A DNA stretch of 64,000 nt from Brevundimonas sp. UBA7506 (GCF_002479495.1 NZ_DLNQ01000015.1:568969-632968), one strand, 5' to 3'. Positions 7,372 to 14,616 are shown, counted from the first letter of the stretch. Numbers and translations are program-made. The notes: generated by a model not told the origin, from the letters alone.

Positions 7372-8643
7372 TTAAATAAAGCCAGTCACATTGCAACAAT
7401 TGCAATGAATGACAATTTGTTGATTAAAATTAGCCTCATACTCAGAGAGCATTATCTCTCTCAGCCGGTCGTGATGTGGCTCGGGAACGATGAAGCTGTC
7501 ATGCACGGGTAGGCAGGCAATACCCTCATCCAAGCATCGATTGATCACCGATAGGGCGAGAGAGCTGTCTAGATATTGAAGTTTCAGGCTAGCATCGGAA
7601 CTGAAGCAATCGGATATGGCTGTATGCATCGCCTTCATTGCATATAGATATAGGTGAAATTGATCCCTATTTGAAAAATACTTCTGCGTCTCTTTGTCGA
7701 ATTTCAGCCCGCCCTTTACGGGTTTCTTCCCACTATTATTGATCAGCCGGTTGAATTGGACCTTCCCCACTTCGCGAGGAATATCGAAGCCGGGGACGAT
7801 GTAGGGATCGAAATCTAGAGAAAGACCCTTCTGCGCATAGAGCATGGAAGGTTGAATGGCTCCGTAGTCCAGTTCCACCACAGCCTCTCCGTTGATCGTC
7901 AGGCCAAGCCGCGCCTCTTGAGGGAGGTTCTGCCATGCGCTCCCATACAGGCGACCTCCACGCTCCCACGTTCCTTTGAAGATGCGGGTTAGATAGACCT
8001 TGCCGGGATCGTAGCCCTTTACGTTGAGTTCGGTCCGTCCGGCTTCAGTGGCGCGCTGCCTCGCCAGTTCCAATGCTGAAGCTGTCAGCTTGATATCGAC
8101 GTGTGCAACCCGCTCGTTAAACCGACGCACAATGGCATCCTCCGACGCTACCTCATCGGGCATGACCTGATCTGTGGTTGGATCGTTCAGGACGGTGGTG
8201 ATCTCAGGCGCATGAACCAGCATTGCAGAGGTTAGGCCGCACTTCGTGGCGAGGGACTGAGCGGCGACGAGGGGATGTATCCGCGTGACCTGCCCATCTC
8301 CTTGCTCCTTGTCGAAGAAGCCCTTTTGGACCGCGATAAGTCCCGCCTTTTCGGCGCTATCCCTAATGTCTGCCAGTGCCGTCACGCTAAGCGGTGAGCC
8401 CACGTAGGTTTTGGTGCGAAACGTCAGAGGAATCCCCTCCTGAGCCCAGATCGGCATCAGGGCCTGCTGGGCCAGCACCGCCGAGAATGCCAGCAGGGTA
8501 GCCTCGTACCGCTTCTGATCGTCAGGCTTTCTAGCTTTCTTGCGGTTCTGGTGGGGCGCAATCAGCCCCTCGATCTGGTTCGCGAACTCGCAAAGCTGGG
8601 CGCTAGGCTCGCTGCACTCTTTGAGGATGAATCTGGCGCTCAA
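7372..8643 (-). CDS. Uncharacterised protein with family-A polymerase palm motifs
   Basis: The 423-residue protein matches no family I can name, but three motifs occur in the order of single-subunit polymerases. Motif A is VVELDYGAIQPSMLYA (Asp259), compare DYSQIELR of DNA polymerase I. The O-helix (motif B) is REVGKVQFNRLINN (Arg290, Lys294), compare RxxxK of Pol I. Motif C is LPVHDSFIV (His381, Asp382), compare VHDE of Pol I and HDSF of T7-type RNA polymerase. The A-to-C distance is about 123 residues, shorter than in Pol I. There is no exonuclease domain. An upstream GGRLYGSAWQNLP segment looks conserved-type. Possible roles are an island replication or repair polymerase, or a primase-like enzyme. 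It lies alone in the island, divergent from the integrase. Confidence 0.6.
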   Translation of the reverse strand: MSARFILKECSEPSAQLCEFANQIEGLIAPHQNRKKARKPDDQKRYEATLLAFSAVLAQQALMPIWAQEGIPLTFRTKTYVGSPLSVTALADIRDSAEKAGLIAVQKGFFDKEQGDGQVTRIHPLVAAQSLATKCGLTSAMLVHAPEITTVLNDPTTDQVMPDEVASEDAIVRRFNERVAHVDIKLTASALELARQRATEAGRTELNVKGYDPGKVYLTRIFKGTWERGGRLYGSAWQNLPQEARLGLTINGEAVVELDYGAIQPSMLYAQKGLSLDFDPYIVPGFDIPREVGKVQFNRLINNSGKKPVKGGLKFDKETQKYFSNRDQFHLYLYAMKAMHTAISDCFSSDASLKLQYLDSSLALSVINRCLDEGIACLPVHDSFIVPEPHHDRLREIMLSEYEANFNQQIVIHCNCCNVTGFI

Positions 8644-8966
8644 CGCACAATCCCCCGCGACATTTTGAGGGCGACCGCCACGAAAGGAAGGCTAGGTCTA
8701 ACCAGATTGACGACAGTAATGCTGGCGAAACTCTCGTTGCAGTTATTGCAATAAGAATTTGAGTAATATTTCCTCATGATCGGTTCCTAATAGTATAAAG
8801 ATTGAAAAATCCGCCTCTCGCCGCAAAAATCATGTTGATTTGAGGCGTGTCGGCGCGTATATACCGACAAGCTGGACGGGGCAATACCAATCCAACCAGC
8901 CAAACAAGCGAGATTTCCTTCTTAGTACTACTAAAAACAATAGTCTGATTACTAATATAAGCATTG
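8644..8966. promoter_or_regulatory. Palindrome-rich divergent control region
   Basis: This stretch separates the polymerase-like gene from the integrase pair. It contains perfect palindromes: TTATTGCAATAA (8743-8754) and TTAGTACTACTAA (8922-8934). It also has TGTCGG (8848-8853) inverted as CCGACA (8864-8869). The DNA is AT-rich. These are candidate operators for both directions; the binding proteins are unknown. Confidence 0.4.
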
Positions 8967-8995
8967 GCCCCGACTTTTAGTCGTGGGCTTTTTTT
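8967..8995 (+). terminator. Intrinsic terminator upstream of the integrase gene pair
   Basis: GCCCCGAC (8967-8974) pairs with GTCG-T-GGGC (8980-8988) around the loop TTTTA, with one bulged T, and seven T follow (8989-8995). It is a good factor-independent terminator reading rightward. No gene ends just before it, so it may attenuate transcription into the integrase genes or end a short untranslated RNA. Confidence 0.65.
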
Positions 8996-9009
8996 CATTT
9001 TACAGGACC

Positions 9010-9219
9010 ATGCAGCAAGCTCAGCCCCGCAAAAAAAGACCAGTGGTGAACGCCGCCAATGTCGATAAAATTCTGCGTTCGCTGTCTGAGCGGGGCCAAT
9101 CGCCAACATCGGTGATCCTCGCTCCAGACGGCCATGTGACGCTCGTTCTAGACGGCCAAGGGCCGAGCCCCGACGCCTTGGAAGCCGAACTGCGAGAATG
9201 GGAGAACCGCCATCGCTAA
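9010..9219 (+). CDS. Small protein preceding the integrase
   Basis: The 69-residue protein starts at the ATG at 9010. The sequence is basic at the N-terminus (QPRKKRPVV), then VDKILRSLSERG, then a hairpin-like VILAPDGHVTLVLDG, and an acidic tail. Small proteins of this look (basic start, then a DPDGRI-type hairpin) often precede tyrosine integrases in alphaproteobacterial islands; I say this from recall, not from a search. It may serve as a recombination directionality or accessory factor. Its end overlaps the open frame that leads into the integrase. Confidence 0.6.
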   Translation: MQQAQPRKKRPVVNAANVDKILRSLSERGQSPTSVILAPDGHVTLVLDGQGPSPDALEAELREWENRHR

Positions 9220-9235
9220 AATCGACCTCAAAGGC

Positions 9236-10219
9236 GTGTACGTAGTCACCGCCAAGGGCCGTACCTATCACTATGCATGGAGAGGTAGAGGAGCCCCCCG
9301 CCTTCTCAGCAAGCCCGGAACCCCGGAATTCATTGCGGAGCTAAACGAGGCTCTGGCGACGCGTAGGCAAACTCCCAAGCATACAGTCGCTTGGCTATGC
9401 ACCTGCTTTAGGGGAAGTGAGGATTACACTACGCTGGCAGCTAGCACCCGACGCCAGTGGACGCCTTGGATCGACCGTATCCAAGAGCACTTCGGAACTC
9501 TCTCTCTTAGGCAGTTCGACCGGCCTCAAATCCGAGTGCACATTCGAAAATGGCGCGACCAATGGCGCGCGACACCACGCACCGCCGACTACGCCGTTCA
9601 AGTGCTCTCACGGTTGCTCTCCTATGCCGTAGGAGAGGGCCATATTCAGGCTAACCCCTGCAAAGGCATTCCAAGCCTCTACAGGGCCAATCGTTCGGAG
9701 ATCATCTGGACTCAGGAAGACATTCAGAAGCTCTGCAACGTCGCCTCTCCAGAGATTAGCTGGGCTGTTCGCCTTGCTGCACTGACCGGCCAACGGCAGG
9801 GCGACCTACTGAAGATGGCATGGTCTCACGTCGGTCTGAATTCCATCGAGTTTACGACTGGCAAGAGCCGGAACCGTCGAACCGTTATCATACCAATTTA
9901 TCAGGAATTGAGACAATTGCTCGACAGCATCCCCAAACGCGCAACGACGATCCTGACCAACTCTGACGGACTTCCTTGGCGCTCAGGCTTCGGGTCGAGC
10001 TGGAACAAAGCCCTGAAGAAGTCCGGCCTGAAGCTTCACTTTCACGACCTAAGAGGGACTGCGGCAACCCGGTTTTACGGACGCCTGACCGTGCAAGAAA
10101 TCGCAATGGTGGTGGGCTGGTCAGAAACCCGAGTGGATCGAATGATCGACCGCTACGTCAAAAAGGACGAGCTGCTGCGGGACACCATCCGCCGACTCGA
10201 GAACGGTCCAAGAACGTAA
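9236..10219 (+). CDS. Tyrosine recombinase (island integrase)
   Basis: About 327 residues from the GTG at 9236. All catalytic residues are visible: Arg187 (TGQRQGDLL), Lys210 (TTGKSR), His270 and Arg273 (HDLRGTAATR), Trp295 (GWSE) and Tyr307 (DRYV). The core-binding SAM-like domain spans about 50-140. The N-terminus is odd. The frame is open upstream from 9152 and encodes AKIDLKG, which looks like the normal family start, but it contains no ATG, GTG or TTG before 9236. It ends 48 bp from the tRNA-Gly gene, the expected position for an integrase using that tRNA as its site. Confidence 0.9.
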   Translation: MYVVTAKGRTYHYAWRGRGAPRLLSKPGTPEFIAELNEALATRRQTPKHTVAWLCTCFRGSEDYTTLAASTRRQWTPWIDRIQEHFGTLSLRQFDRPQIRVHIRKWRDQWRATPRTADYAVQVLSRLLSYAVGEGHIQANPCKGIPSLYRANRSEIIWTQEDIQKLCNVASPEISWAVRLAALTGQRQGDLLKMAWSHVGLNSIEFTTGKSRNRRTVIIPIYQELRQLLDSIPKRATTILTNSDGLPWRSGFGSSWNKALKKSGLKLHFHDLRGTAATRFYGRLTVQEIAMVVGWSETRVDRMIDRYVKKDELLRDTIRRLENGPRT

Positions 10220-10221
10220 AC

Positions 10222-10245
10222 TGCAAAACCGGGTGCAAAACGGGC
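10222..10245. promoter_or_regulatory. Candidate arm-type integrase sites, right end
   Basis: Two copies of TGCAAAAC (10222-10229 and 10234-10241) lie just after the integrase stop and about 22 bp from the attR core. The second is part of GGTGCAAAACGGGC, matching the left-end word at 1919-1932 with one mismatch. This is a positional inference. Confidence 0.45.
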
Positions 10246-10266
10246 ACCCAAAAATCCGCTAAGTGT

Positions 10267-10341
10267 TGGAGCGGCCGAGGGGAATCGAACCCCTGACATT
10301 CAGCTTGGGAAGCTGACGTTCTACCTCTGAACTACGACCGC
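10267..10341 (-). tRNA. tRNA-Gly (anticodon CCC), also attR
   Basis: Read on the minus strand, acceptor GCGGTCG pairs with CGGCCGC, and the discriminator T is followed by an encoded CCA. The anticodon arm TCAGC-TTCCCAA-GCTGA gives anticodon CCC. The T arm is AGGGG-TTCGATT-CCCCT. It is 75 nt including CCA. The half from the anticodon to the 3' end is the copy supplied by the island; the displaced original half lies at 1843-1889 with a different but fully paired T stem. Confidence 0.95.
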
Positions 10342-10368
10342 GCTGGAGGGACCATAGAGGTCGGGGCT

Positions 10369-10400
10369 GAAAAGAAAAAGCCCGGCGCGGGGCCGGGCCT
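10369..10400 (-). terminator. Intrinsic terminator of the TraB/GumN operon
   Basis: On the minus strand, GCCCGGC (10398-10392) and GCCGGGC (10386-10380) form a stem around CCCGC, followed by TTTTTCTTTT. It lies 28 bp after the stop of the TraB/GumN gene. Confidence 0.8.
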
Positions 10401-10427
10401 GGGGAAAATCGCGTGGTGTGGACCTCG

Positions 10428-11375
10428 TCAGTCGCTGAGCCGTTCGACTCGAATTCCACGCTGTTCCAGTTGGGCCTGCAGGCTGTCGGCGCCGGCCAGA
10501 TGGCCCGCGCCGACCGAGATGAAGGCTGTGCCCGAACCGGCGAGGAGCGTCTGGATCTGGTCGGCCCAGGCCTGGTTCCGGCGCGTCAGCATCACAGCGT
10601 ACATTTCCGGCGATTCCGCCTTCATTTCCTGGCCGATCAGGCGGTCCAGCGTCTCGACGTCGCCGGCGGACCAGGCGCTGACCATGCGGCCGAGCATGGC
10701 GTCCGCCTGATCGAACTCCTTGAGGCCCGAGCGCAGCAGGGCCAGTTGCGCGTCCTCGGTCATGTCGGCGACGAAGCCGATCTGCTGGGGTGCGGTCTCG
10801 AAGCCCTTGATGGGCTTGCCGGTGGCGGCGGCGCGGGCGTGCAGGATCTGATCCCCGCCGTTGGCTGCCACGTAACCGGCCTTCTGGATCGAGGCGAGGG
10901 CCAGTTGCAGGCTGGCCAGCCAGGGGCGCAGCGGATCCAGCTGGGCCGCTGTCGCGCCGACGGTGCGGGCGGCCGCGTCGAGATCGGCCATCTCTTCCGC
11001 CGTCAGCAGGCTGGACAGGGGGCGATCGGGCGAGACGCCCTTGGCCTGGATGATCGGCATGACGCCCGACTGGTCGCTCAGATCGGCGATCTCGAACCAG
11101 TATTCGTCGGCGCTGGCGAAAGCCCGGTCGACCCGCGCCGTGCCCCAGGGCGTGTCGGGCTTCAGCACATGGACCGTGCCGAACAGGTAGAGGGTGGAAT
11201 CCTCGTCCTTGACCACCCACAGGCCCGGACCCGAACCGGCGGGCGCGGCGACGACGGCGGCCGGGGCGGCGGACGAGGCCTGCGCCATCGCCGAGGGCGC
11301 CAGCAGCAGGGCGGACAGCGCCGCCCCGACCGTCAGGGCTGATCGAAGGCTGTCAGACAGTCGGGCGATGCGCAT
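10428..11375 (-). CDS. TraB/GumN family exported protein
   Basis: The 315-residue protein starts at the ATG at 11375, which opens a clear signal peptide (MRIARLSDSLRS, then LLLAPSAMA). The frame continues upstream into the HTH gene, but only as noise. Family marks are LYLFGTVHVLKP near the mature N-terminus and FISVGAGHLAGADSL near the end, holding the two conserved GxxH-type motifs of the TIKI/TraB/GumN fold, a predicted metallopeptidase-like fold. The substrate is unknown. It is the last gene of a three-gene operon, 7 bp after the HTH gene, and is followed by a strong terminator. Confidence 0.85.
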   Translation of the reverse strand: MRIARLSDSLRSALTVGAALSALLLAPSAMAQASSAAPAAVVAAPAGSGPGLWVVKDEDSTLYLFGTVHVLKPDTPWGTARVDRAFASADEYWFEIADLSDQSGVMPIIQAKGVSPDRPLSSLLTAEEMADLDAAARTVGATAAQLDPLRPWLASLQLALASIQKAGYVAANGGDQILHARAAATGKPIKGFETAPQQIGFVADMTEDAQLALLRSGLKEFDQADAMLGRMVSAWSAGDVETLDRLIGQEMKAESPEMYAVMLTRRNQAWADQIQTLLAGSGTAFISVGAGHLAGADSLQAQLEQRGIRVERLSD

Positions 11376-11382
11376 GGCGGAA

Positions 11383-11577
11383 CTAATCCTCGTCCGAGAA
11401 GATGGATTCGATCGGCAGTTGAAACAGGCGCGCGATCTTGAAGGCCAAGGGCAGGGAGGGGTCGTAGCGCCCCGTCTCCAGCGCATTGACGGTCTGGCGC
11501 GAGACGCCCAGCTCGGTCGCCAGGTGCGCCTGGCTCCAGTCGCGTTCGGCGCGCAGGACCTTGAGGCGATTGTTCAT
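11383..11577 (-). CDS. Small Xre-family HTH regulator
   Basis: The 64-residue protein is essentially one Cro/C1 HTH: LKVLRAERDWSQAHLATELG, then VSRQTVNALETGRYDPSLPL, ending FQLPIESIFSDED. This compact type usually represses its own operon, often next to a membrane protein gene. Here it follows such a gene by 10 bp and precedes the TraB/GumN gene by 7 bp. The operator is probably the AT-rich word upstream of 12046. Confidence 0.9.
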   Translation of the reverse strand: MNNRLKVLRAERDWSQAHLATELGVSRQTVNALETGRYDPSLPLAFKIARLFQLPIESIFSDED

Positions 11578-11587
11578 GCGAGCCTCC

Positions 11588-12046
11588 TCAGCGCCGCGCC
11601 CACCACCACCATGCCCAGGCGACGCCGTAACCGATCAGCATCAGGGTCAGCATGGCGAAGGCGCCCGTAGCGGCGTAGGCGGCGGGATCGACCCGGTCCG
11701 AGTACCAGGCGGGAATATTGATCGCGGCGGCCTGCGGCAGCGAGGCCATGATGACCAGGGCGCCGCCCACGGCCATGCCGCTGGATCCGCCCCAATACCA
11801 GGCCCACTTGTGCGCTTCCTGCGCCGCCTCGTCGATGGAGGACATCCACTTCAGGCTGACCCACATGGCGATCAGCATGGTGATCACGGCGAAAACGCCG
11901 ACGGTCCAGAGCGCGGCTGAACTGGACATGACGTCCTGACCGCTGGCCTTCATGAAGCCCAGCACGCCGCCGGTGACGAAGGCCGCCAGAACGACCAGCC
12001 CGAGCCCCACGGCGGACTGGATGAGAAGTTTACGCTTGCCGGCCAC
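11588..12046 (-). CDS. Four-helix membrane protein of unknown function
   Basis: The 152-residue protein starts at a GTG at 12046, preceded by GGAGGGG with good spacing; the longer frame to 12100 is not needed. Hydrophobic segments occur at about residues 10-30, 42-62, 85-110 and 120-148. The protein ends AWAWWWWARR, a Trp-rich interface helix. I recognise no named family. It is the first gene of the operon with the HTH regulator. Confidence 0.7.
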   Translation of the reverse strand: MAGKRKLLIQSAVGLGLVVLAAFVTGGVLGFMKASGQDVMSSSAALWTVGVFAVITMLIAMWVSLKWMSSIDEAAQEAHKWAWYWGGSSGMAVGGALVIMASLPQAAAINIPAWYSDRVDPAAYAATGAFAMLTLMLIGYGVAWAWWWWARR

Positions 12047-12060
12047 GCCGCCCCTCCAAA

Positions 12061-12101
12061 GTTGACAAGTGTGTTTTACACCAGCCTCGTGCGCCGTCAA
12101 G
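12061..12101 (-). promoter_or_regulatory. Candidate promoter and operator of the HTH operon
   Basis: On the minus strand TTGACG (12101-12096) is followed after 16 bp by TAAAAC (12079-12074). The overlapping word GTGTAAAACACAC has GTGT and ACAC arms and could be the operator for the small Xre regulator. The Shine-Dalgarno GGAGGGG follows. Confidence 0.4.
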
Positions 12102-12107
12102 CAAGCC

Positions 12108-13325
12108 CTAGTCGGCGGGCGCGTTCAGCAGTTCGGGGCGGCTGAGGGCGCGCGGCGACTGTTCGACGGGCGGCAGTTCCGGCAGGTCCTTGCCCTCGTG
12201 GTCGACTTTCAGGTCCTCGAACCGGCGCGCCGACACCATGACCTGGCTTTCCAGCGAGCCGACGAACTGGTTGTAGCGCCCGACGGCCGCGTCCAAGGCC
12301 TTGCCGACCGAGGCGGCGTGGCCGCCCATGACCGACAGGCGCTTGTAGAGCTCCTTGCCCAGCCTGGCGACGTCCTCGGCGTTCCTGGCCTGCTCCTCGG
12401 CGCGCCAGCCATAGGCGACGGCCTTGCACAGGGCGAACAGGGTGGTGGGGGTGACGATGACCACGCGCGAGGCCATGGCCTGGGTCATCAGGTCCGGCTC
12501 GTGATCCAGGGCGGCGGCCAGGAAGGCGTCGCCGGGCACGAACATGGCGACGAAGTCAGGGCTGGGCTTGAACTGGTCCTGATAGGCCTTGGACGACAGC
12601 TGGCGCACGTGGGTCTTCATGCTGGCGGCGGTGCGCAGCGACATGGCCTGGGCCTGGGCTTCGTCATCCCCGTCCGCCTCGTCGGCGAAGGCCAGGGACA
12701 CCTTGGCGTCGATGACGAACATGCCGCCGCCGGGCAGTTTGACGATGAAGTCCGGGCGCTGCTGGCGCCCCTCGTCGTTGGCCGAGGAGTTCTGCTCCTC
12801 GAAGTCGAAGCGCCCCGCCATGCCGGCGGCTTCCAGCACATTGCGGCAGGTCTGCTCGCCCCAGCGGCCGCGACGACCGGTATTGCCCTTCAGCGCCTCG
12901 GTCAGGCGGCGCGCCTCGTCGCGGGTGGCGGTCGAGGCGGTCATCAGGGCGGCCAGTTGCTCCTTCAAGCCGCCGGTGTCCTCGGCGCGGGTCTTCTCCA
13001 GCGCCGTGACATGTTCCTGGAACTTGGCGAGGGTTTCGGAGACCGGCTTGAGCTGGGCCTCCATCCGTTCACGGGCGACGCGGTCCTGGGCCTGGAAGGT
13101 CTCGGTGGCGCGAGCCACCAGCTTGGTCGCCACGGCCTCGGCCGACTGCGAGGCCTGGGCCTTGAGGAACTCGGCCATGGAGTCACGGCTCTCCTCCATC
13201 AGCTCCAGCCGGGCGTCGGCGGCGTCCAGCGCCCCCTTGGCCTTCTGCCAGCCCATGAAGGCCCAGAAGAAGCCGGCCACGGCAGCCACGGCGACGACCA
13301 GCAGGATGAGTTCGAGCGTGTTCAT
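12108..13325 (-). CDS. rmuC: DNA recombination protein RmuC
   Basis: The 405-residue protein has an N-terminal membrane helix (LELILLVVAVAAVAGFFWAF) followed by a long coiled coil (about 30-145). The RmuC nuclease-like core then reads GRRGRWGEQTCRNVLEAAGM, FIVKLPGGGMFVIDAKVSLA and AMFVPGDAFLAAAL, followed by VVIVTPTTLFALCKAVAYGW. The Asp and Lys in IDAK and the upstream Glu fit a PD-(D/E)xK-like active site. RmuC limits inversions at short inverted repeats in E. coli. It is a single gene ahead of a family C repeat. Confidence 0.93.
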   Translation of the reverse strand: MNTLELILLVVAVAAVAGFFWAFMGWQKAKGALDAADARLELMEESRDSMAEFLKAQASQSAEAVATKLVARATETFQAQDRVARERMEAQLKPVSETLAKFQEHVTALEKTRAEDTGGLKEQLAALMTASTATRDEARRLTEALKGNTGRRGRWGEQTCRNVLEAAGMAGRFDFEEQNSSANDEGRQQRPDFIVKLPGGGMFVIDAKVSLAFADEADGDDEAQAQAMSLRTAASMKTHVRQLSSKAYQDQFKPSPDFVAMFVPGDAFLAAALDHEPDLMTQAMASRVVIVTPTTLFALCKAVAYGWRAEEQARNAEDVARLGKELYKRLSVMGGHAASVGKALDAAVGRYNQFVGSLESQVMVSARRFEDLKVDHEGKDLPELPPVEQSPRALSRPELLNAPAD

Positions 13326-13385
13326 GCTCCGTTCCTAGCCGGAGTCGCGGGCGGTTGAAAGCGCAGCCGCAGACGCTGCCTTCCG

Positions 13386-13513
13386 TCATCCCGGACGGCC
13401 GTCAGGCCGATCCGGGACCCAGGCGGCGGCTCCCAGCAGAGAAGCAGCCTGCAAATCTCCAACGCCTGGGTCCCGGATCTTCGGCTCGTCAGCGAGCCTG
13501 CGTCCGGGATGAC
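13386..13513. repeat. Dispersed inverted-repeat element, family C
   Basis: The ends TCATCCCGGACG (13387-13398) and CGTCCGGGATGA (about 13501-13512) are inverted. Inner arms GATCCGGGACCCAGGCG and CGCCTGGGTCCCGGATC pair too. The whole can fold into one long hairpin. A relative lies at 34706-34823. It lies between the recR stop and the rmuC start. Confidence 0.75.
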
Positions 13514-13525
13514 CGAGGTTGGGGA

Positions 13526-14128
13526 TTAAGCGGGTCGGCGCGCCCGCAACGCCTGGACGATGGTGCCGTCGTCCAGCCAGTCCAGTTCGCCGCCGACCGG
13601 GACGCCGCGCGCCAGCGACGTGACCTCCACCCCGGCCGCCGACAGGCGCTCGGCGAGGTAGTGGGCCGTGGTCTGGCCGTCGACGGTGGCGGGCAGGGCC
13701 AGGACGACCTCGCGCGCCTCGCCGCCTTTCGCTCGGCCGATCAGTTCGGCGATGCGCAGCTGTTCGGGCCCGACGCCGTCCAGCGCCGACAGCAGCCCGC
13801 CCAGAACGTGATACTTGCCGCGAAAGGCGCCGGACCGCTCCATGGCCCACAGGGCGCCGGCCTCTTCAACGACGCAGATCAGGGCGTTGTCGCGGCTTGT
13901 GTCCGAACAGACCGAGCAAGGGTCGCGTGTGTCGGGCGAACCGCAGACCGAGCAGTTGACGACCTTGTCCGCTGTCTCGGCCAGCGAGGCGGCCAGCGGC
14001 ACGAGAAGTTGCTCGCGCCGTTTCAGCAGGGCCAGGGCCGCGCGCCGGGCCGAGCGCGGACCCATGCCCGGCAGCTTGGCCAGAAGGCTGATGAGCCGTT
14101 CGATTTCCGGCCCGGCGGAGGCGGCCAT
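13526..14128 (-). CDS. recR: Recombination mediator protein RecR
   Basis: The 200-residue protein has LAKLPGMGPRSARRAALALL (HhH) followed by a zinc finger (CSVCGSPDTRDPCSVC), then a Toprim domain (LICVVEE, ending in LALPATVDGQTTAHYLAERL). Its start ATG at 14128 overlaps the ybaB stop by one base (TGATG), so the genes are translationally coupled. RecR acts with RecF and RecO to load RecA at gaps. The ybaB-recR pairing is conserved across bacteria, usually after dnaX; here dnaX lies 1.2 kb away on the same strand, separated by a nitroreductase gene on the opposite strand. Confidence 0.96.
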   Translation of the reverse strand: MAASAGPEIERLISLLAKLPGMGPRSARRAALALLKRREQLLVPLAASLAETADKVVNCSVCGSPDTRDPCSVCSDTSRDNALICVVEEAGALWAMERSGAFRGKYHVLGGLLSALDGVGPEQLRIAELIGRAKGGEAREVVLALPATVDGQTTAHYLAERLSAAGVEVTSLARGVPVGGELDWLDDGTIVQALRARRPA

Positions 14129-14457
14129 CAGAAGAGTTTCGGCATTCCCGGGATGTTCATCCCGGCCATGGGGCCGGCGGCCTCGCGCATCAGGGCGTTG
14201 TTGACCTCGTCCAGCTTGCGCTTGGCGTCGGCGTGGGCGGCGACGATCAGGTCGGCCAGAATCTCGCCCTCGCCGGGGGTCATCAGGCTGTCGTCGATCT
14301 TCACCGAGGTGATCTCGCCAGGGCCCTTCAGGGCGATGGAGACAAGGCCGCCGCCCGAGGTGCCCTCGGCGGTGGTTTCGGCCATCTTGGCCTGGGCGTC
14401 CTGCAGCTTTTGCTGCATGGCCTGGGCCTGTTGCATCAGGGCGTTGAGGTCTTTCAT
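14128..14457 (-). CDS. ybaB: Nucleoid-associated protein, YbaB/EbfC family
   Basis: The 109-residue protein has the family layout: an N-terminal helix (LNALMQQAQAMQQKLQDAQA), a beta core with GPGEITSVKIDDSLM, and a second helix (LIVAAHADAKRKLDEVNNAL). A Met- and Gly-rich tail ends PGMPKLF. The dimer binds DNA non-specifically like tweezers. It is coupled to recR downstream. Confidence 0.95.
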   Translation of the reverse strand: MKDLNALMQQAQAMQQKLQDAQAKMAETTAEGTSGGGLVSIALKGPGEITSVKIDDSLMTPGEGEILADLIVAAHADAKRKLDEVNNALMREAAGPMAGMNIPGMPKLF

Positions 14458-14546
14458 TCTCCCTAGATAGGGCGATCCGCAGTCCGGCTCCAGACCCTCT
14501 TGCAGAACAGCGGTTCAAATCAGCAACAGATTTTGTAGCAGTCCTC

Positions 14547-14576
14547 TTGACGGCGGCGCGCGACAGGCCATATTCG
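14547..14576 (+). promoter_or_regulatory. Candidate promoter of the nitroreductase gene
   Basis: TTGACG (14547-14552), 18 bp, TATTCG (14571-14576). It lies 41 bp before the ATG at 14617, with AGGAG (14602-14606) as ribosome binding site. Confidence 0.45.
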
Positions 14577-14616
14577 CCACAACTGAAGTTGCTAATCCTG
14601 TTCAGGAGCTTTTCTC

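Larger units (their letters stand above)
1843..10314. mobile_element. Genomic island integrated in tRNA-Gly(CCC)
   Basis: A 47-bp imperfect direct repeat bounds the region: 1843-1889 on the left and 10268-10314 inside the intact tRNA-Gly on the right, with 43 of 47 identical. The tyrosine recombinase gene lies next to the tRNA, as in tRNA-targeted islands. Base composition drops clearly inside (for example 3100-4400 and 7250-7700). Cargo: Excalibur protein, secreted repeat protein, Fic enzyme, two serine recombinases, polymerase-like protein, small protein and integrase. No conjugation, capsid or restriction genes are seen, so it is not self-transmissible on this evidence. Confidence 0.88.

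Noticed and set aside
12069..13358. Plus-strand open frame of 429 codons opposite rmuC
   Set aside because: Antisense shadow of rmuC with composition typical of reversed alphaproteobacterial codons.
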